Positions 44,983 through 54,300 of a stretch of DNA of 64,000 bases are shown here, piece after piece. Origin of the DNA: Flavobacterium sp. W4I14 (GTDB lineage: Bacteria > Bacteroidota > Bacteroidia > Sphingobacteriales > Sphingobacteriaceae). Location of the stretch: the NCBI GenBank assembly GCA_030817875.1, contig JAUSZU010000001.1, positions 5,828,001 to 5,892,000 of the forward strand. Direction: 5' to 3'. A program made the translations under genes and the position numbers. The notes under the pieces were generated by a model, which was given only the letters and a program-made list of their open reading frames with translations, did no database searches and was not told the DNA's origin. Each line of letters opens with the position of its first letter. Position 1 is the stretch's first letter.

Positions 44983-45582
44983 ATGAAAAAAATAATTTTA
45001 ATTCTTTTATCTGTATTGGCCTTAAATCAGGCAAATGCACAAGGAAAAAAGACAGAGAAAGCCACATTCGGAATGGGCTGTTTTTGGTGTACTGAAGCCA
45101 TTTTTCAACGTTTAAAGGGCGTTGTATCGGTTAAGTCTGGTTATGAAGGCGGTGCTTTAAGCAATCCAACTTACGAAGAAGTATGTACTGGCGCAACAGG
45201 GCATGCCGAAGTTTTAGAGATTACCTATAACCCGATGGTGATTTCTTACGATGATTTATTGGAAGTTTTTTGGAAAAGCCACGATCCTACAACATTAAAC
45301 CGTCAGGGCGCTGATAGCGGTACGCAATACCGCTCCGTAGTTTTTTACCACACGGCTGAGCAAAAAGCTTTGGCAGAAAAGTATAGGGCAGAGTTGAATA
45401 AAACCAATGCTTATGGTAAAAAAGTAGTAACAGCAATCGAGGCTGCCAAGCCATTTTATGTTGCCGAAAATTATCACCAGAATTATTTCAACAAGAATGG
45501 AAGTGAACCTTATTGCAGATTGGTAATCCAGCCAAAAATAGATAAACTGGAAAAAATATTTAAAGCAAAGCTTAAAAATTAA
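44983..45582 (+). CDS. msrA: Peptide-methionine (S)-S-oxide reductase, exported
   Basis: Starting at ATG 44983 gives 199 residues. A start at 44914 would add 23 residues in front of the signal peptide (MKKIILILLSVLALNQANAQ). The catalytic motif is FGMGCFWCTEAIFQRLKGV with the nucleophilic Cys. VKSGYEGG, GHAEVLEITYNP, FWKSHDPTTLNRQGAD and GTQYRSVVFYH follow, all standard MsrA elements. It repairs oxidised methionine in periplasmic proteins. A perfect hairpin terminator follows directly. Confidence 0.95.
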   Translation: MKKIILILLSVLALNQANAQGKKTEKATFGMGCFWCTEAIFQRLKGVVSVKSGYEGGALSNPTYEEVCTGATGHAEVLEITYNPMVISYDDLLEVFWKSHDPTTLNRQGADSGTQYRSVVFYHTAEQKALAEKYRAELNKTNAYGKKVVTAIEAAKPFYVAENYHQNYFNKNGSEPYCRLVIQPKIDKLEKIFKAKLKN

Positions 45583-45598
45583 CAGGAAAGGTTGATTG

Positions 45599-45627
45599 GC
45601 CCTGCAATAAACATTGCAGGGCTTTTT
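45599..45627 (+). terminator. Intrinsic terminator of msrA
   Basis: gccctgcaat (45599-45608) and attgcagggc (45613-45622) form a perfect 10-bp stem with loop aaac and five T. Confidence 0.85.
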
Positions 45628-45643
45628 GTTATCTCTACTCTAC

Positions 45644-45668
45644 TGGTCTTAGCGTCTCGCTAAGACCA
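45644..45668. repeat. Perfect hairpin tggtcttagcg/cgctaagacca
   Basis: 11-bp arms around tct, just beyond the msrA terminator. It is a standalone palindrome of unknown role. Confidence 0.55.
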
Positions 45669-45800
45669 TGTTTAAATGCTCTTAAAGATGTTTCGACGAG
45701 CTCTCCGTAAGAGTCCTTTGGACAACATGACAGCATCTGAGCTGAAATCGTCTTTATGATACAACCACTTTTATTATCTTAGGAATTAAAACTTTTGTTT

Positions 45801-46157
45801 ATGGTAAAAAGAATAGTGCTTAATATCGATACCCAAAAAATTGATGATGCAGCCAGTTTTTATAAAGATATTTTGGGGCTTGATCTACTAATGGATCATG
45901 GTTGGATTGCAACTTATGGCGCGGCAGGGCAAAAAATGGATGTGCAGATCAGTTTTGCCTCCGAAGGCGGATCGGGTACCCCAACACCAGACCTATCCAT
46001 AGAAGTTGAAAATGTTGATGAAATATTGGAAAAGGTTAAGGCAGCTGGATTTTCGATCGAATACGGCCCGGCTGATGAACCATGGGGTGTTAGGCGGTTT
46101 TATACCAGAGATCCTTTTGGTAAATTGGTTAATATTTTAAGCCATATTGAGGGCTAA
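45801..46157 (+). CDS. VOC family (glyoxalase/bleomycin-resistance-like) protein
   Basis: The 118-residue protein from ATG 45801 has the paired beta-alpha-beta-beta-beta module: IVLNIDTQKIDDAASFYKDILGLDLLMDHGWIATYG and DLSIEVENVDEILEKVKAAGFSIEYGPADEPWGVRRFYTRDPFGKLVNIL. The final DPFGKLVNIL is a common end of this family. The function (isomerase, dioxygenase or binding) is not determinable, and the usual metal ligands are not obvious. A single gene, it is followed by a cgtcat-type repeat. Confidence 0.82.
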   Translation: MVKRIVLNIDTQKIDDAASFYKDILGLDLLMDHGWIATYGAAGQKMDVQISFASEGGSGTPTPDLSIEVENVDEILEKVKAAGFSIEYGPADEPWGVRRFYTRDPFGKLVNILSHIEG

Positions 46158-46201
46158 TTTTTGACAAAACATTAGTATTGCGATGACAGGTTTAGGTGGG
46201 G

Positions 46202-46308
46202 CGTCATTTCGAGCGGAGTGCAACGCAGTCGAGAACCCGAAGGCTCAGCGAAGCTAAATCTGTCGAGATAGATCTCTCCATTCCGCTACGCTTCAGTCGA
46301 GATGACGA
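46202..46308. repeat. Dispersed palindromic repeat, cgtcat-type, copy 4
   Basis: cgtcatttcgagcggagtg at the left and cttcagtcgagatgacg at the right. It sits between the convergent VOC and lipoprotein genes, just before the stop codon at 46316, and may end transcription from both sides. Confidence 0.75.
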
Positions 46309-46315
46309 ATCGTTT

Positions 46316-47617
46316 TTAATTCAAAAAACCTTTAGCTTTTTCGAGTAGTTCGCTGCCTTTTTTGCCAATCTCTTTTTTTCCTTTTTCTATAGTTGAAGGT
46401 TGAGTGTACTCACTCACCGAATTGGAAAGCGCTTTAAACTTGCCTATGCCGGCAAATACTTCTTCGGTATAAGGAACACCCTGCTGTTTCATCAGTTTTT
46501 TCCAATCTATTTTCGAAAGTATTGCAATCATGTATTTGGTGGCAATTTTACCGATAAACGCTTTGTCGTACACACCAGTTAGTGCCTTATCTGACTTGCG
46601 GTCTTTTACATAAACCATAGTTTGTTGTAGTGCTTCACGTTCGTTCTTAGAAAATAGTGGGCTTTTGCTAAGCTTTTCCAGGGCTGGAAGCGATTGCTCT
46701 GGTCTTTCTTTTTTTAAATTCAGATAAACAGTTATTCCCCAAACCAGTTCGTTTTGAATGCCGAGTTTATTCATGTCATTTAAAAAAGCCTCAAAATCTT
46801 CAAGCGATCTTTCCTCATCAATTTTTCGCTCCATTCTCATGCGGTCAAAACCTCTAAAAAGATAGTTCATGCTATGGAAAGCCAAATGTGTCTGCTCATC
46901 GTTTAAACGGCTCCAGCCAAAAAAGGCTTTGGTGTAGGGGAGTGGGATTTTCTCGTTTTTATCCAACCATTTAATGTTTCTCGAAAGACCATCTTCAGAT
47001 AAATAAAACAGGTTGTTGCTAAAAAATAAGAAACCGCGCACAAATTCTAAAAGTGTTTTAGTTTCGCAATCATCAAGCAGTTCTGGTTGAGTTTTAGCAC
47101 ATTCATATAATGCAAAAGGTTGTCCTAAATCTCTCGTGGCCAGTACAGCCATGCTTAAAATGGCATGTTCTATATTTTGGTAGTAGGCCTTGTTTGTATC
47201 CTTAAAAAATGGTTGCGGCGTTTTTATGCCCGTTTTCATCGCGATAAAGCCAGCGGTAAGCAATGGAAAAACATCTTCATCGGTTTCTTTTACAAATTGT
47301 TTAACCGACCGATATTCTTTATACACCCTTAAAGCGTCTATTACAGAAATGTTTTCATTGTTGTGCGCGTTTACTTTGTTCAGCGTCCTGACAACACTTT
47401 GTGCCTGTTTGCTGAATTTCTGATACTCGGGCTGGGTAGTATCCTGAACGGCAGTTGAACGGACTGCTATTTTAGCAAATTTATAAAATATGATTTTATC
47501 ATAATTGATGTTTTCAGCCAGTTTCTTTTTATCAAGTTCGAGTAAAAGCTGATCGGTTTTTTCGCCAGAACAGGCAGCTAAAAATAGGACAACGCAAAAT
47601 AAAATTAAATTCTTCAT
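46316..47617 (-). CDS. Lipoprotein of unknown function
   Basis: The 433-residue product has a textbook lipobox (LFLAAC with Cys at residue 16). I do not recognise the family. The mature part is almost all helical, with segments such as YKFAKIAVRS, YQNIEHAILSMAVLATRDL, FVRGFLFFSNNLFYLSEDGLS and HLAFHSMNYLFRGFDRMRME, suggesting a TPR-like or solenoid helical fold. A charged C-terminal tail (STIEKGKKEIGKKGSELLEKAKGF) might lie free. It should be anchored in the periplasmic or outer membrane face. A single gene, it faces a repeat at its 3' side and is divergent from mqo. Confidence 0.75.
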   Translation of the reverse strand: MKNLILFCVVLFLAACSGEKTDQLLLELDKKKLAENINYDKIIFYKFAKIAVRSTAVQDTTQPEYQKFSKQAQSVVRTLNKVNAHNNENISVIDALRVYKEYRSVKQFVKETDEDVFPLLTAGFIAMKTGIKTPQPFFKDTNKAYYQNIEHAILSMAVLATRDLGQPFALYECAKTQPELLDDCETKTLLEFVRGFLFFSNNLFYLSEDGLSRNIKWLDKNEKIPLPYTKAFFGWSRLNDEQTHLAFHSMNYLFRGFDRMRMERKIDEERSLEDFEAFLNDMNKLGIQNELVWGITVYLNLKKERPEQSLPALEKLSKSPLFSKNEREALQQTMVYVKDRKSDKALTGVYDKAFIGKIATKYMIAILSKIDWKKLMKQQGVPYTEEVFAGIGKFKALSNSVSEYTQPSTIEKGKKEIGKKGSELLEKAKGFLN

Positions 47618-48003
47618 GAGGCATGTTTTGAACCAATAGATTTTATAAAACTAACATTTTAGGGGAGAAAAAAAATGAAAAACACAGATTCTGCTAAATT
47701 TAACCTTCTGGAACATATCCTGATTATCGAAATTTAAATTTTTTTCAGCGTTTAAAAGTAAAATGATAAATTTTTAAAGGAAATTGACGGTGCGATTAGC
47801 AAATTAACAATGGGTTCTTATGGTCAATTTTATGTTCTATTTGCTTTGTTATTGACCAAATTAATTTTTGGATTAAAATTTGATTAGAACATGTCAAAAA
47901 GAGAGGGGTATTTCTAATTTTTTAGCAATTTTTTCAGATTTAATGCCCTAAAATTCGTGGGATGTTTAAAATCATTCTAAATTTGTAACTCCTTTAAGCT
48001 AAG
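47618..48003. other. Divergent promoter gap between lipoprotein gene and mqo
   Basis: AT-rich, no gene. TAAATTTG at 47978-47985 fits the TAnnTTTG -7 box 18 nt before the mqo ATG, but a TTG -33 box is lacking at the usual distance. Confidence 0.45.
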
Positions 48004-49521
48004 ATGACAAAAAAGAAAAAGACAGTTGGTAAAACTGACGCTGATGTAATTTTAATAGGGGCTGGCATCATGAGTGCAACCCTGGGTGTTTTGTTAAAAC
48101 AATTAGAGCCCAATTTAAGCATAGAAATTTACGAACGTTTAGACATTGCGGCGGCAGAAAGTTCTGATGCCTGGAATAATGCCGGAACGGGACACTCTGC
48201 TTTTTGCGAATTAAACTATACGCCCGAAAAGAAGGATGGTACGGTTGAAATAAAAAAGGCAGTTCAGATTGCTGAGCATTTTGAAGTTTCCAAGCAATTT
48301 TGGTCATATTTAGTGAACAAGGGATTGGTTTCTGACCCTTGTAATTTTATCCGCAATATTCCTCACATGAGCTTTGTTTGGGGGAAAAAGAATGTAGAAT
48401 ATCTTAAAAAACGCTACGACGCATTAACCCAATGCGATCTGTTTAGCGATATGCAGTATACAGAGGATACTGAGCTTGTAAGAAACTGGGCACCCTTAAT
48501 TATGGATGGCCGTAAAAAGAGCGAAAAAGTTGCAGCAACAAAAATGGATCTGGGAACCGATGTTAATTTTGGAACCTTAACCCGTGATATGTTTAACAAC
48601 TTAAAGGAACAAAGTAATGTTAATCTGCATTTCAATCACGAAATCCGTGACCTGAAAAAGAATAAAGACGGCAACTGGATTGTAAAAGTTAAAGATTTAG
48701 AAACCGGCGATAAACGTAAACGTGTAGCTAAATTTGTATTTATCGGTGCCGGTGGTGGTTCTTTGCCATTATTGGAAAAATCAGATATTCCTGAAGGAAA
48801 AGGTTTTGGCGGTTTCCCTGTAAGTGGGCAATGGCTGAAATGTACCAATGAAGAAATTATTAAAAAACACCATGCAAAGGTATACGGTAAGGCTGCGGTT
48901 GGTGCGCCACCAATGTCGGTTCCACATTTAGATACCAGAATGATTAATGGCAAACAGGCACTGTTGTTTGGGCCGTACGCTGGTTTTTCGACCAAATTCC
49001 TTAAAAATGGTTCATTCCTGGATTTACCAAAATCAATTAAATTTAATAACATCCGTCCGATGCTTTCTGCCGGATTGCACAACCTCGATTTAACAAAATA
49101 TTTAATTGAGCAGGTTAGGCAGTCGCCAGAAGATAGATTGGAAGCGTTGAAAGAATATTTACCAACTGCCGAACTTAAAGATTGGGAACTGGAATATGCA
49201 GGACAGCGTGTTCAGGTAATTAAAAAAGACGAGAAACAAGGCGGTATTTTAGAATTTGGTACTGAGGTAGTAAGTGCTGCTGATGGTTCTATTGCGGCTT
49301 TGTTGGGTGCTTCTCCTGGTGCATCAACAGCAGTTTCTATTATGCTCGATCTATTAAACCGTTGCTTCACAGAAGATTTAGCTACCGACGAATGGCAGGC
49401 GAAAATCAGAGAAATGATCCCGACCTATGGAAAAGCCTTAGCTCAGGACCCGAAACTTTGCAAAGAAACCAGAACAAGAACATCGAAAGTATTGAAAATA
49501 GAAAATACTGTAGTTGCTTAA
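48004..49521 (+). CDS. mqo: Malate:quinone oxidoreductase
   Basis: The 505-residue flavoprotein has an N-terminal FAD motif (DADVILIGAGIMSATLGVLL) and the MQO blocks SSDAWNNAGTGHSAFCELNYTP, GKGFGGFPVSGQWLKC, HAKVYGKAAVGAPPMSVPHLDTR and LFGPYAGFSTKFLK. It also carries EFGTEVVSAADGSIAALLGASPGAS near the C-terminus. It oxidises malate to oxaloacetate and passes electrons to the quinone pool, as a peripheral inner-membrane enzyme of the TCA cycle and respiratory chain. A single gene followed by a good terminator. Confidence 0.95.
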   Translation: MTKKKKTVGKTDADVILIGAGIMSATLGVLLKQLEPNLSIEIYERLDIAAAESSDAWNNAGTGHSAFCELNYTPEKKDGTVEIKKAVQIAEHFEVSKQFWSYLVNKGLVSDPCNFIRNIPHMSFVWGKKNVEYLKKRYDALTQCDLFSDMQYTEDTELVRNWAPLIMDGRKKSEKVAATKMDLGTDVNFGTLTRDMFNNLKEQSNVNLHFNHEIRDLKKNKDGNWIVKVKDLETGDKRKRVAKFVFIGAGGGSLPLLEKSDIPEGKGFGGFPVSGQWLKCTNEEIIKKHHAKVYGKAAVGAPPMSVPHLDTRMINGKQALLFGPYAGFSTKFLKNGSFLDLPKSIKFNNIRPMLSAGLHNLDLTKYLIEQVRQSPEDRLEALKEYLPTAELKDWELEYAGQRVQVIKKDEKQGGILEFGTEVVSAADGSIAALLGASPGASTAVSIMLDLLNRCFTEDLATDEWQAKIREMIPTYGKALAQDPKLCKETRTRTSKVLKIENTVVA

Positions 49522-49545
49522 TTGAAACAACGATATAATTTAATA

Positions 49546-49576
49546 CAAAGTCCCGGTGTAAATCGGGACTTTTTTG
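49546..49576 (+). terminator. Intrinsic terminator of mqo
   Basis: aaagtcccg (49548-49556 region) and cgggacttt (49564 onward) pair around gtgtaaat, followed by six T. Confidence 0.8.
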
Positions 49577-49893
49577 TTTGAGATATTTCCATGGTCTGTG
49601 TTGCACAGACCGTAATGGGATAAGTAATTGATCATTTGCATTACCAAACGTTCCTACGGAACGAATACAAATAACAAAATGTTATTTGCTACCCACGATA
49701 CGTCCCGCTGGGACGCCTAATACTTTATATTAGTTATCGGTATCATATTTGCATTATGGATGCTTCATGAGTAACATTGGTAAGATTGGTTTTCTTTCGT
49801 TCCGTTAGGAACGTTTCACAGGTAACACTTGTGGGAGAAATATTTTTTCGTTCGTAGGAACGTTTGGTGTTCTCTTCACAGACCCTAAAGAAA

Positions 49894-49957
49894 TAAACCT
49901 GATGGGAACGGCAGCTGCCGATTGAAAAAATCGGGACTATAGTGTACAGCAGGACTA
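49894..49957. repeat. 64-bp dispersed hairpin repeat, copy 2
   Basis: aaacctgatgggaacggcag at the left, central hairpin ccgatt-gaaaa-aatcgg, then tatagtgtacagcaggacta. It is the reverse complement of 38185-38247 except that the hairpin loop keeps the same orientation. Confidence 0.75.
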
Positions 49958-50022
49958 CAGTAACCGATAGCAAACCAGACCTTGCTTTTCAAAAAAATAC
50001 GGCATATATTCTTACCACGCAA

Positions 50023-50052
50023 AGAGGGTATCCAATTGCTTGAATACCCTCT
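50023..50052 (-). terminator. Terminator-like hairpin after ytxJ
   Basis: agagggtat (50023-50031) and ataccctct (50044-50052) form a perfect 9-bp stem about 20 nt past the stop at 50074. The following T-run on the minus strand is short (ttt). Confidence 0.5.
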
Positions 50053-50073
50053 TTTATGAAAAATACTTTATGG

Positions 50074-50406
50074 TTAAGCCGCAATCACTTCTGCAACTTC
50101 ATCTGCAGAAATATCGCTATGCGACGCTTCCAATACACAATCGCCATCTTTAATCAATAAAATCTGCGGTGATTGGTGAGCTACCTGAAAGATTTCGGCA
50201 ATCTGGTTGGAAATATCACGGTAGCTGATTAAATCTAAAAAGTAAAGTTTTGTGTCAGCCGGAATGATGTCCCAATCAAATTCGAAGTTCTTTTTAGCCA
50301 TTAAACTAATTGAGCAACGCGTGCTGTGCTTAAAAATAAGGCTAAAACCGCTTGCATTCCTGATCTCGTCAAGCTGTTCTATTGAAGTTAAGTTAACCCA
50401 AGTCAT
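50074..50406 (-). CDS. ytxJ: Bacillithiol system redox-active protein YtxJ
   Basis: The 110-residue thioredoxin-fold protein has the family motif FSLIFKHSTRCSISLMAKKNFEFDW, with a single Cys in HSTRCSIS. YFLDLISYRDISNQIAEIFQVAHQSPQILLI follows, with the cis-Pro loop. YtxJ is a monothiol bacilliredoxin-like protein that removes bacillithiol from mixed disulfides. It acts in the cytosol. The gene lies on the same strand as the small lipoprotein gene (88 nt upstream) and ribH. Confidence 0.9.
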   Translation of the reverse strand: MTWVNLTSIEQLDEIRNASGFSLIFKHSTRCSISLMAKKNFEFDWDIIPADTKLYFLDLISYRDISNQIAEIFQVAHQSPQILLIKDGDCVLEASHSDISADEVAEVIAA

Positions 50407-50494
50407 GATATTATACGTATTGTTTTACAGGACAACAATTACAGTTAAATAAAGTTCTGTAAATGACCTGAATATGAGATTAAAATGAGGTAGA

Positions 50495-50623
50495 TTAATT
50501 CCTTCTGCGTTTTCCTTCTGGATAAGATCCGTAAGCAGGACAAAGTTTAGAAGAACAAGATTCTAAAATGGTAATGGTGCAAAACACCGCCAATAATAAA
50601 ATGGCTACTTTTTTCATCTGCAT
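50495..50623 (-). CDS. 42-residue lipoprotein
   Basis: The short reading frame begins ATG-CAG-ATG (50623; the second ATG at 50617 is an equally good start). It encodes MKKVAILLLAVFCTITILES followed by Cys (lipobox), then SSKLCPAYGSYPEGKRRRN. The signal is strong for a lipidated peptide of only about 20 mature residues with one further Cys and a basic tail. Small lipoproteins with a CPAYG-type core are common and usually ignored in Bacteroidota. It lies between ytxJ and ribH on the same strand. Confidence 0.7.
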   Translation of the reverse strand: MQMKKVAILLLAVFCTITILESCSSKLCPAYGSYPEGKRRRN

Positions 50624-50731
50624 AAGTTTGTTTCAATGGTGATGAAGGAATCATGAACCAGTCATGATGGTTTCATCGGGATCTGTTAATTTTTAAACTT
50701 CTAAGTTACAAATAATTATTAAAACGCAAGT

Positions 50732-51223
50732 CTAAATTTGAGCCGAAAAATCAGCCATTTTAATGGCGGTAATAGCAGCCTCATCGCCTTTGTTGCCATG
50801 TTTTCCGCCAGCACGGTCTTGCGCCTGCTCTAGGTTATTGGTGGTTAAAACCCCGAAGATAACCGGTTTACTGTACTTAATGCCAACATTGGTTATACCC
50901 TGTGCCACTGCATCGCAAATAAAATCGAAATGTTTGGTATCACCCTGAATCACGCACCCTAAACAGATTACAGCATCTATATCGCTTCTTTTGCTCAATA
51001 GAATTTCTGCACCACCTGTTAATTCGAAACTTCCCGGTACGGGTAAAGAAATTATATTTTCTTCAGCAACACCATTAGCTAATAATGTTTTTAAAGCACC
51101 ATTGTACAAAGCACCGGTAATTTCGGCATTCCATTCGGCTACAATAATTCCGAATTTATAGTTTGCTCCACTGGGAACGGTGGTGTGAGAGAAATCAGAT
51201 AGATTTTTTAATTGTGTTGACAT
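50732..51223 (-). CDS. ribH: 6,7-dimethyl-8-ribityllumazine synthase
   Basis: The 163-residue protein has the lumazine synthase pattern: FGIIVAEWNAEITGALYNGA, LPVPGSFELTGGAEILL, AVICLGCVIQGDTKHFDFICDAVAQGI with the catalytic His, and VIFGVLTTNNLEQAQDRAGGKHGNKGDEAA. It condenses 5-amino-6-ribitylaminouracil with dihydroxybutanone phosphate in riboflavin synthesis. The other rib genes are not in this window. A TATCTTTG box (complement of 51228-51235) stands only 4 nt before the ATG. Confidence 0.96.
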   Translation of the reverse strand: MSTQLKNLSDFSHTTVPSGANYKFGIIVAEWNAEITGALYNGALKTLLANGVAEENIISLPVPGSFELTGGAEILLSKRSDIDAVICLGCVIQGDTKHFDFICDAVAQGITNVGIKYSKPVIFGVLTTNNLEQAQDRAGGKHGNKGDEAAITAIKMADFSAQI

Positions 51224-51227
51224 GGGG

Positions 51228-51235
51228 CAAAGATA
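51228..51235 (-). promoter_or_regulatory. Candidate -7 box very close to the ribH start
   Basis: On the minus strand TATCTTTG fits TAnnTTTG, ending 4 nt before the ATG. If used, the mRNA would be leaderless or nearly so. A TTG element at 17-23 nt is not seen. Confidence 0.35.
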
Positions 51236-51387
51236 ATGTTATGCTTCGAATGTTAAAAACCTTAATGTTTGTTACTTGTAACATTTAGTTCAGTTATGGT
51301 TAGATTAGTATAATAATCAGATAAAATTTTAACCGCTTATGGAATTTTTACGTTCTGCCCATCTATATTAAAACGCAAAGCCATCTT

Positions 51388-54300
51388 ATGAACATATCAT
51401 TACGTATCTCTGCTTTATTTCTTTTTACCTTTTTGTTTTCTTTCGATGTTTCTGCTCAGCATAAATATACGCTGGCCGATTTTTATCGGGTAGATTCTCT
51501 TGCTAACCAGGCCAAACCCAAAGATGCCCTCGCTTTGATCGACAAAATAAATCAAGCGGCAAAGAAAGAGAACAATGCACCATTGCTGATCAAATCAGTT
51601 ATCTACCGGATGATGTTTCAAAGCTATTTGGAAGAGAATGCCTTTGATAAAATTTTGGTTAGCCTGCGCACAGACATCAGCAATGCCAAACAACCCGAAA
51701 AAAGCATTTTACAGTCGCTTTTAGCCGAAACGTATTGGAATTATTTGCAGCAAAACAGGTGGCAAATTGAATTGCGTACACAAGTACAGGGCGATATTGG
51801 CAATGACATTAAAACCTGGAGCACTAAAAAACTAAACGAAGAAACGATAAAATACTACCTGTTATCGTTAAAAGAAGCCAAAATTTTGCAACAAACTAAA
51901 GTTGATGTTTTGGATGCCGTTTTGGCGGGTGATAAAAATAACCGGAATTACAGGCCAACACTGTATGACCTGCTTGCGCACCGGGCCATCGATGTTTTTA
52001 GCAACACACAGATTAACCTTACACAATATGATGATGACTCAATTGATATGAGCAATGCTGCCTGGTTTGGCAACAGACAGGATTTTTTGACAATGGAACT
52101 CACAAATGATAGTACATTGTTTAAACCGCAAGCTTTGCAGTTGTTTAAAAACCTGATCAGATTTCATCAAAACAGCAATAACTTTTCGGCATTGGCCGAT
52201 GTTGATCTAAAACGCTTGAAATTTATACAACGAAATTTTAGTGGCGATAATCAGGAATTATATAATAACGCTTTAAGTAATTTAGCTGAACAAAGTACCC
52301 AAACCGAAGTTTATGCCGATATTTTATATGAACAGGCCCTTATGCATAAAAATGTGCAATTGCCTGTTGATACCAACAAACGAAATCTTTTAACAGCTGT
52401 TGCATTAGCCAAAAAAGCTGTTGAGGGCTATCCTAAAAGTATTGGTGCGCAAAACGCAGAAAATTTAATCAGGCAGATTAAAGGCAGCGAATTATCAATT
52501 AAAATAAAAGGGTATATCCAGCCGGATAAACCTGCACAGTTATTTTTATCATATAAAAATACAGATACAGTACATATTAGGCTGTTTAAAGCACCCGAAC
52601 CTCAAAACAATTATGAACAGTTTAAAAACAAAGATGACTTTTTAGCTTTTTTTAATCAAAATAAAGTAATAAAAAAATGGTTTATCATTGTGCCAAAAAC
52701 CAGCGATTATCAAAGCCATACCTTAATTGATAAAATAGATGGTTTACCCTTTGGTAATTATACCTTGATTGCCCAAACCCTTAACCGCGAACAAAAAGAT
52801 ACGGTTTATAGCAATATTAATTTTAAGGTTACCGCAATGGCTGTAATCAACAGGCGCAATATTGAAAAACATGAATATTTTGTTAGCCAGCTTGGCAACG
52901 GTGCACCCTTGAAGAATGTTAAAATCCAACAACAGCGATATGACTATAACAAGCGGAAATATATTAATGGCGATTTAATTACCACTAATGAAAATGGGTA
53001 TGCAACTACAAATGAAACCGACGGGAATATGTCTTTTGCAGTGGCTACTCTTGGAAAAGACGAATTGAAAGTAAACATCAATAATTATAACAGCTATCGG
53101 AATGACGATGATGAGGAGCGCATAATTCTTTTTACTGACAGACCTATTTATCGGCCAGGGCAAACCATTTACTACAAGGGTATATGCTTGCAATCGAAAG
53201 ATGGTAAAAATAAAATAGAAGTAAATAAAGCGCTTGAGGTCTTTTTTAAAGATGCCAACGGTAAGGAAATAACTTCGACTAATGTAACAAGCAATGATTT
53301 TGGCACTTTTCAAGGATCTTTTAGCATCCCAATGGGGAAATTAAATGGCCAGATGGAAATTGAAACCGATTATGGCAGCATTAATGTACAGGTAGAAGAA
53401 TATAAACGGCCAACTTTTGAGGTCGTTTTTGATAAACCTAATCAGCACTACAAGCTGAACGACAGCATTAAAGTACAAGGTAAAGCAAGTTCATTTTCAG
53501 GATATTCCGTAAATAATGCAAAGGTAAATTATAAGGTTTTCCGCAGGGCGATGTACGATTACCGCTTAACTTACACGCAACGTAATGCTATTTATGGTTC
53601 AAATATATATAACGAAAGAAAACAGATCGCCATTGGCAAAACAAACACCAAACCAGGTGGCAAATTCGATATTACCTTTTTTGCAAAAGCCACCAATACC
53701 AAACAGAATTATAGCTACGAAATTGAAACTGAGGTAACGGATTTAAATGGCGAAACCCGAACGAAAACCACAGCGATAAATGTGGGGCAAAAAGATATTA
53801 ATCTTAATGTCAGTACCGAACAGGTTATTTATGTGAGCAACCAAACCGATAGTATCCCATTCTGGGTAACCAATTTAAACAACGAACCCATTAAAGCGAA
53901 TATTAAGGCAAAATGGAGTTTGTTGCAGGCGCCATCCAGGTTAATGAACAAGAGTCCGTTTTATGCCGAAAACTATGCATTAAGTAAAGAGGAGTTTATT
54001 AAAAATTTTCCAGATGAGGATTATAACAACGAGCTCGAAGTAGCCAAATGGCCAATAAAATCGGTAGAATTGAGGCAAAATCCGACGGCTAAAAATGGTC
54101 GTTGGAGTTTAACCTTCAACCAAAAAAACCTAAAACCAGGTTATTATAAAATCAATTTAATGGCCATAAACGAGCAGAACGATACCATTAAAGTAGATAA
54201 GTATTTAATTATCTATAATGAAGCGCCTGTAACGATACAATCTAATATCGAATGGATTGCTCCTGAAGTAAGCATAATTAAACCGACTGAAAGTGCTGCT

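Larger units (their letters stand above)
49522..50073. other. Gap with several short palindromes
   Basis: No gene. Palindromes cgttcctacggaacg (49649-49663), cgtcccgctgggacg (49701-49715), cgttccgttaggaacg (49798-49813) and the weaker cgttcgtaggaacg (49849-49862) share a CGTTCC/GGAACG theme. ggtctgtg/cacagacc lies at 49593-49611 and the 64-bp repeat at 49894-49957. Spacing is irregular, so it is not a CRISPR array. Confidence 0.65.

Noticed and set aside
49649..49862. Possible CRISPR array
   Set aside because: The palindromes differ in their centres and spacing (37-85 nt gaps) and no cas genes are present in the window.
50732..51300. FMN riboswitch in front of ribH
   Set aside because: The upstream region is short and lacks the conserved RFN-type segments; the only signal is a promoter-like box next to the ATG.
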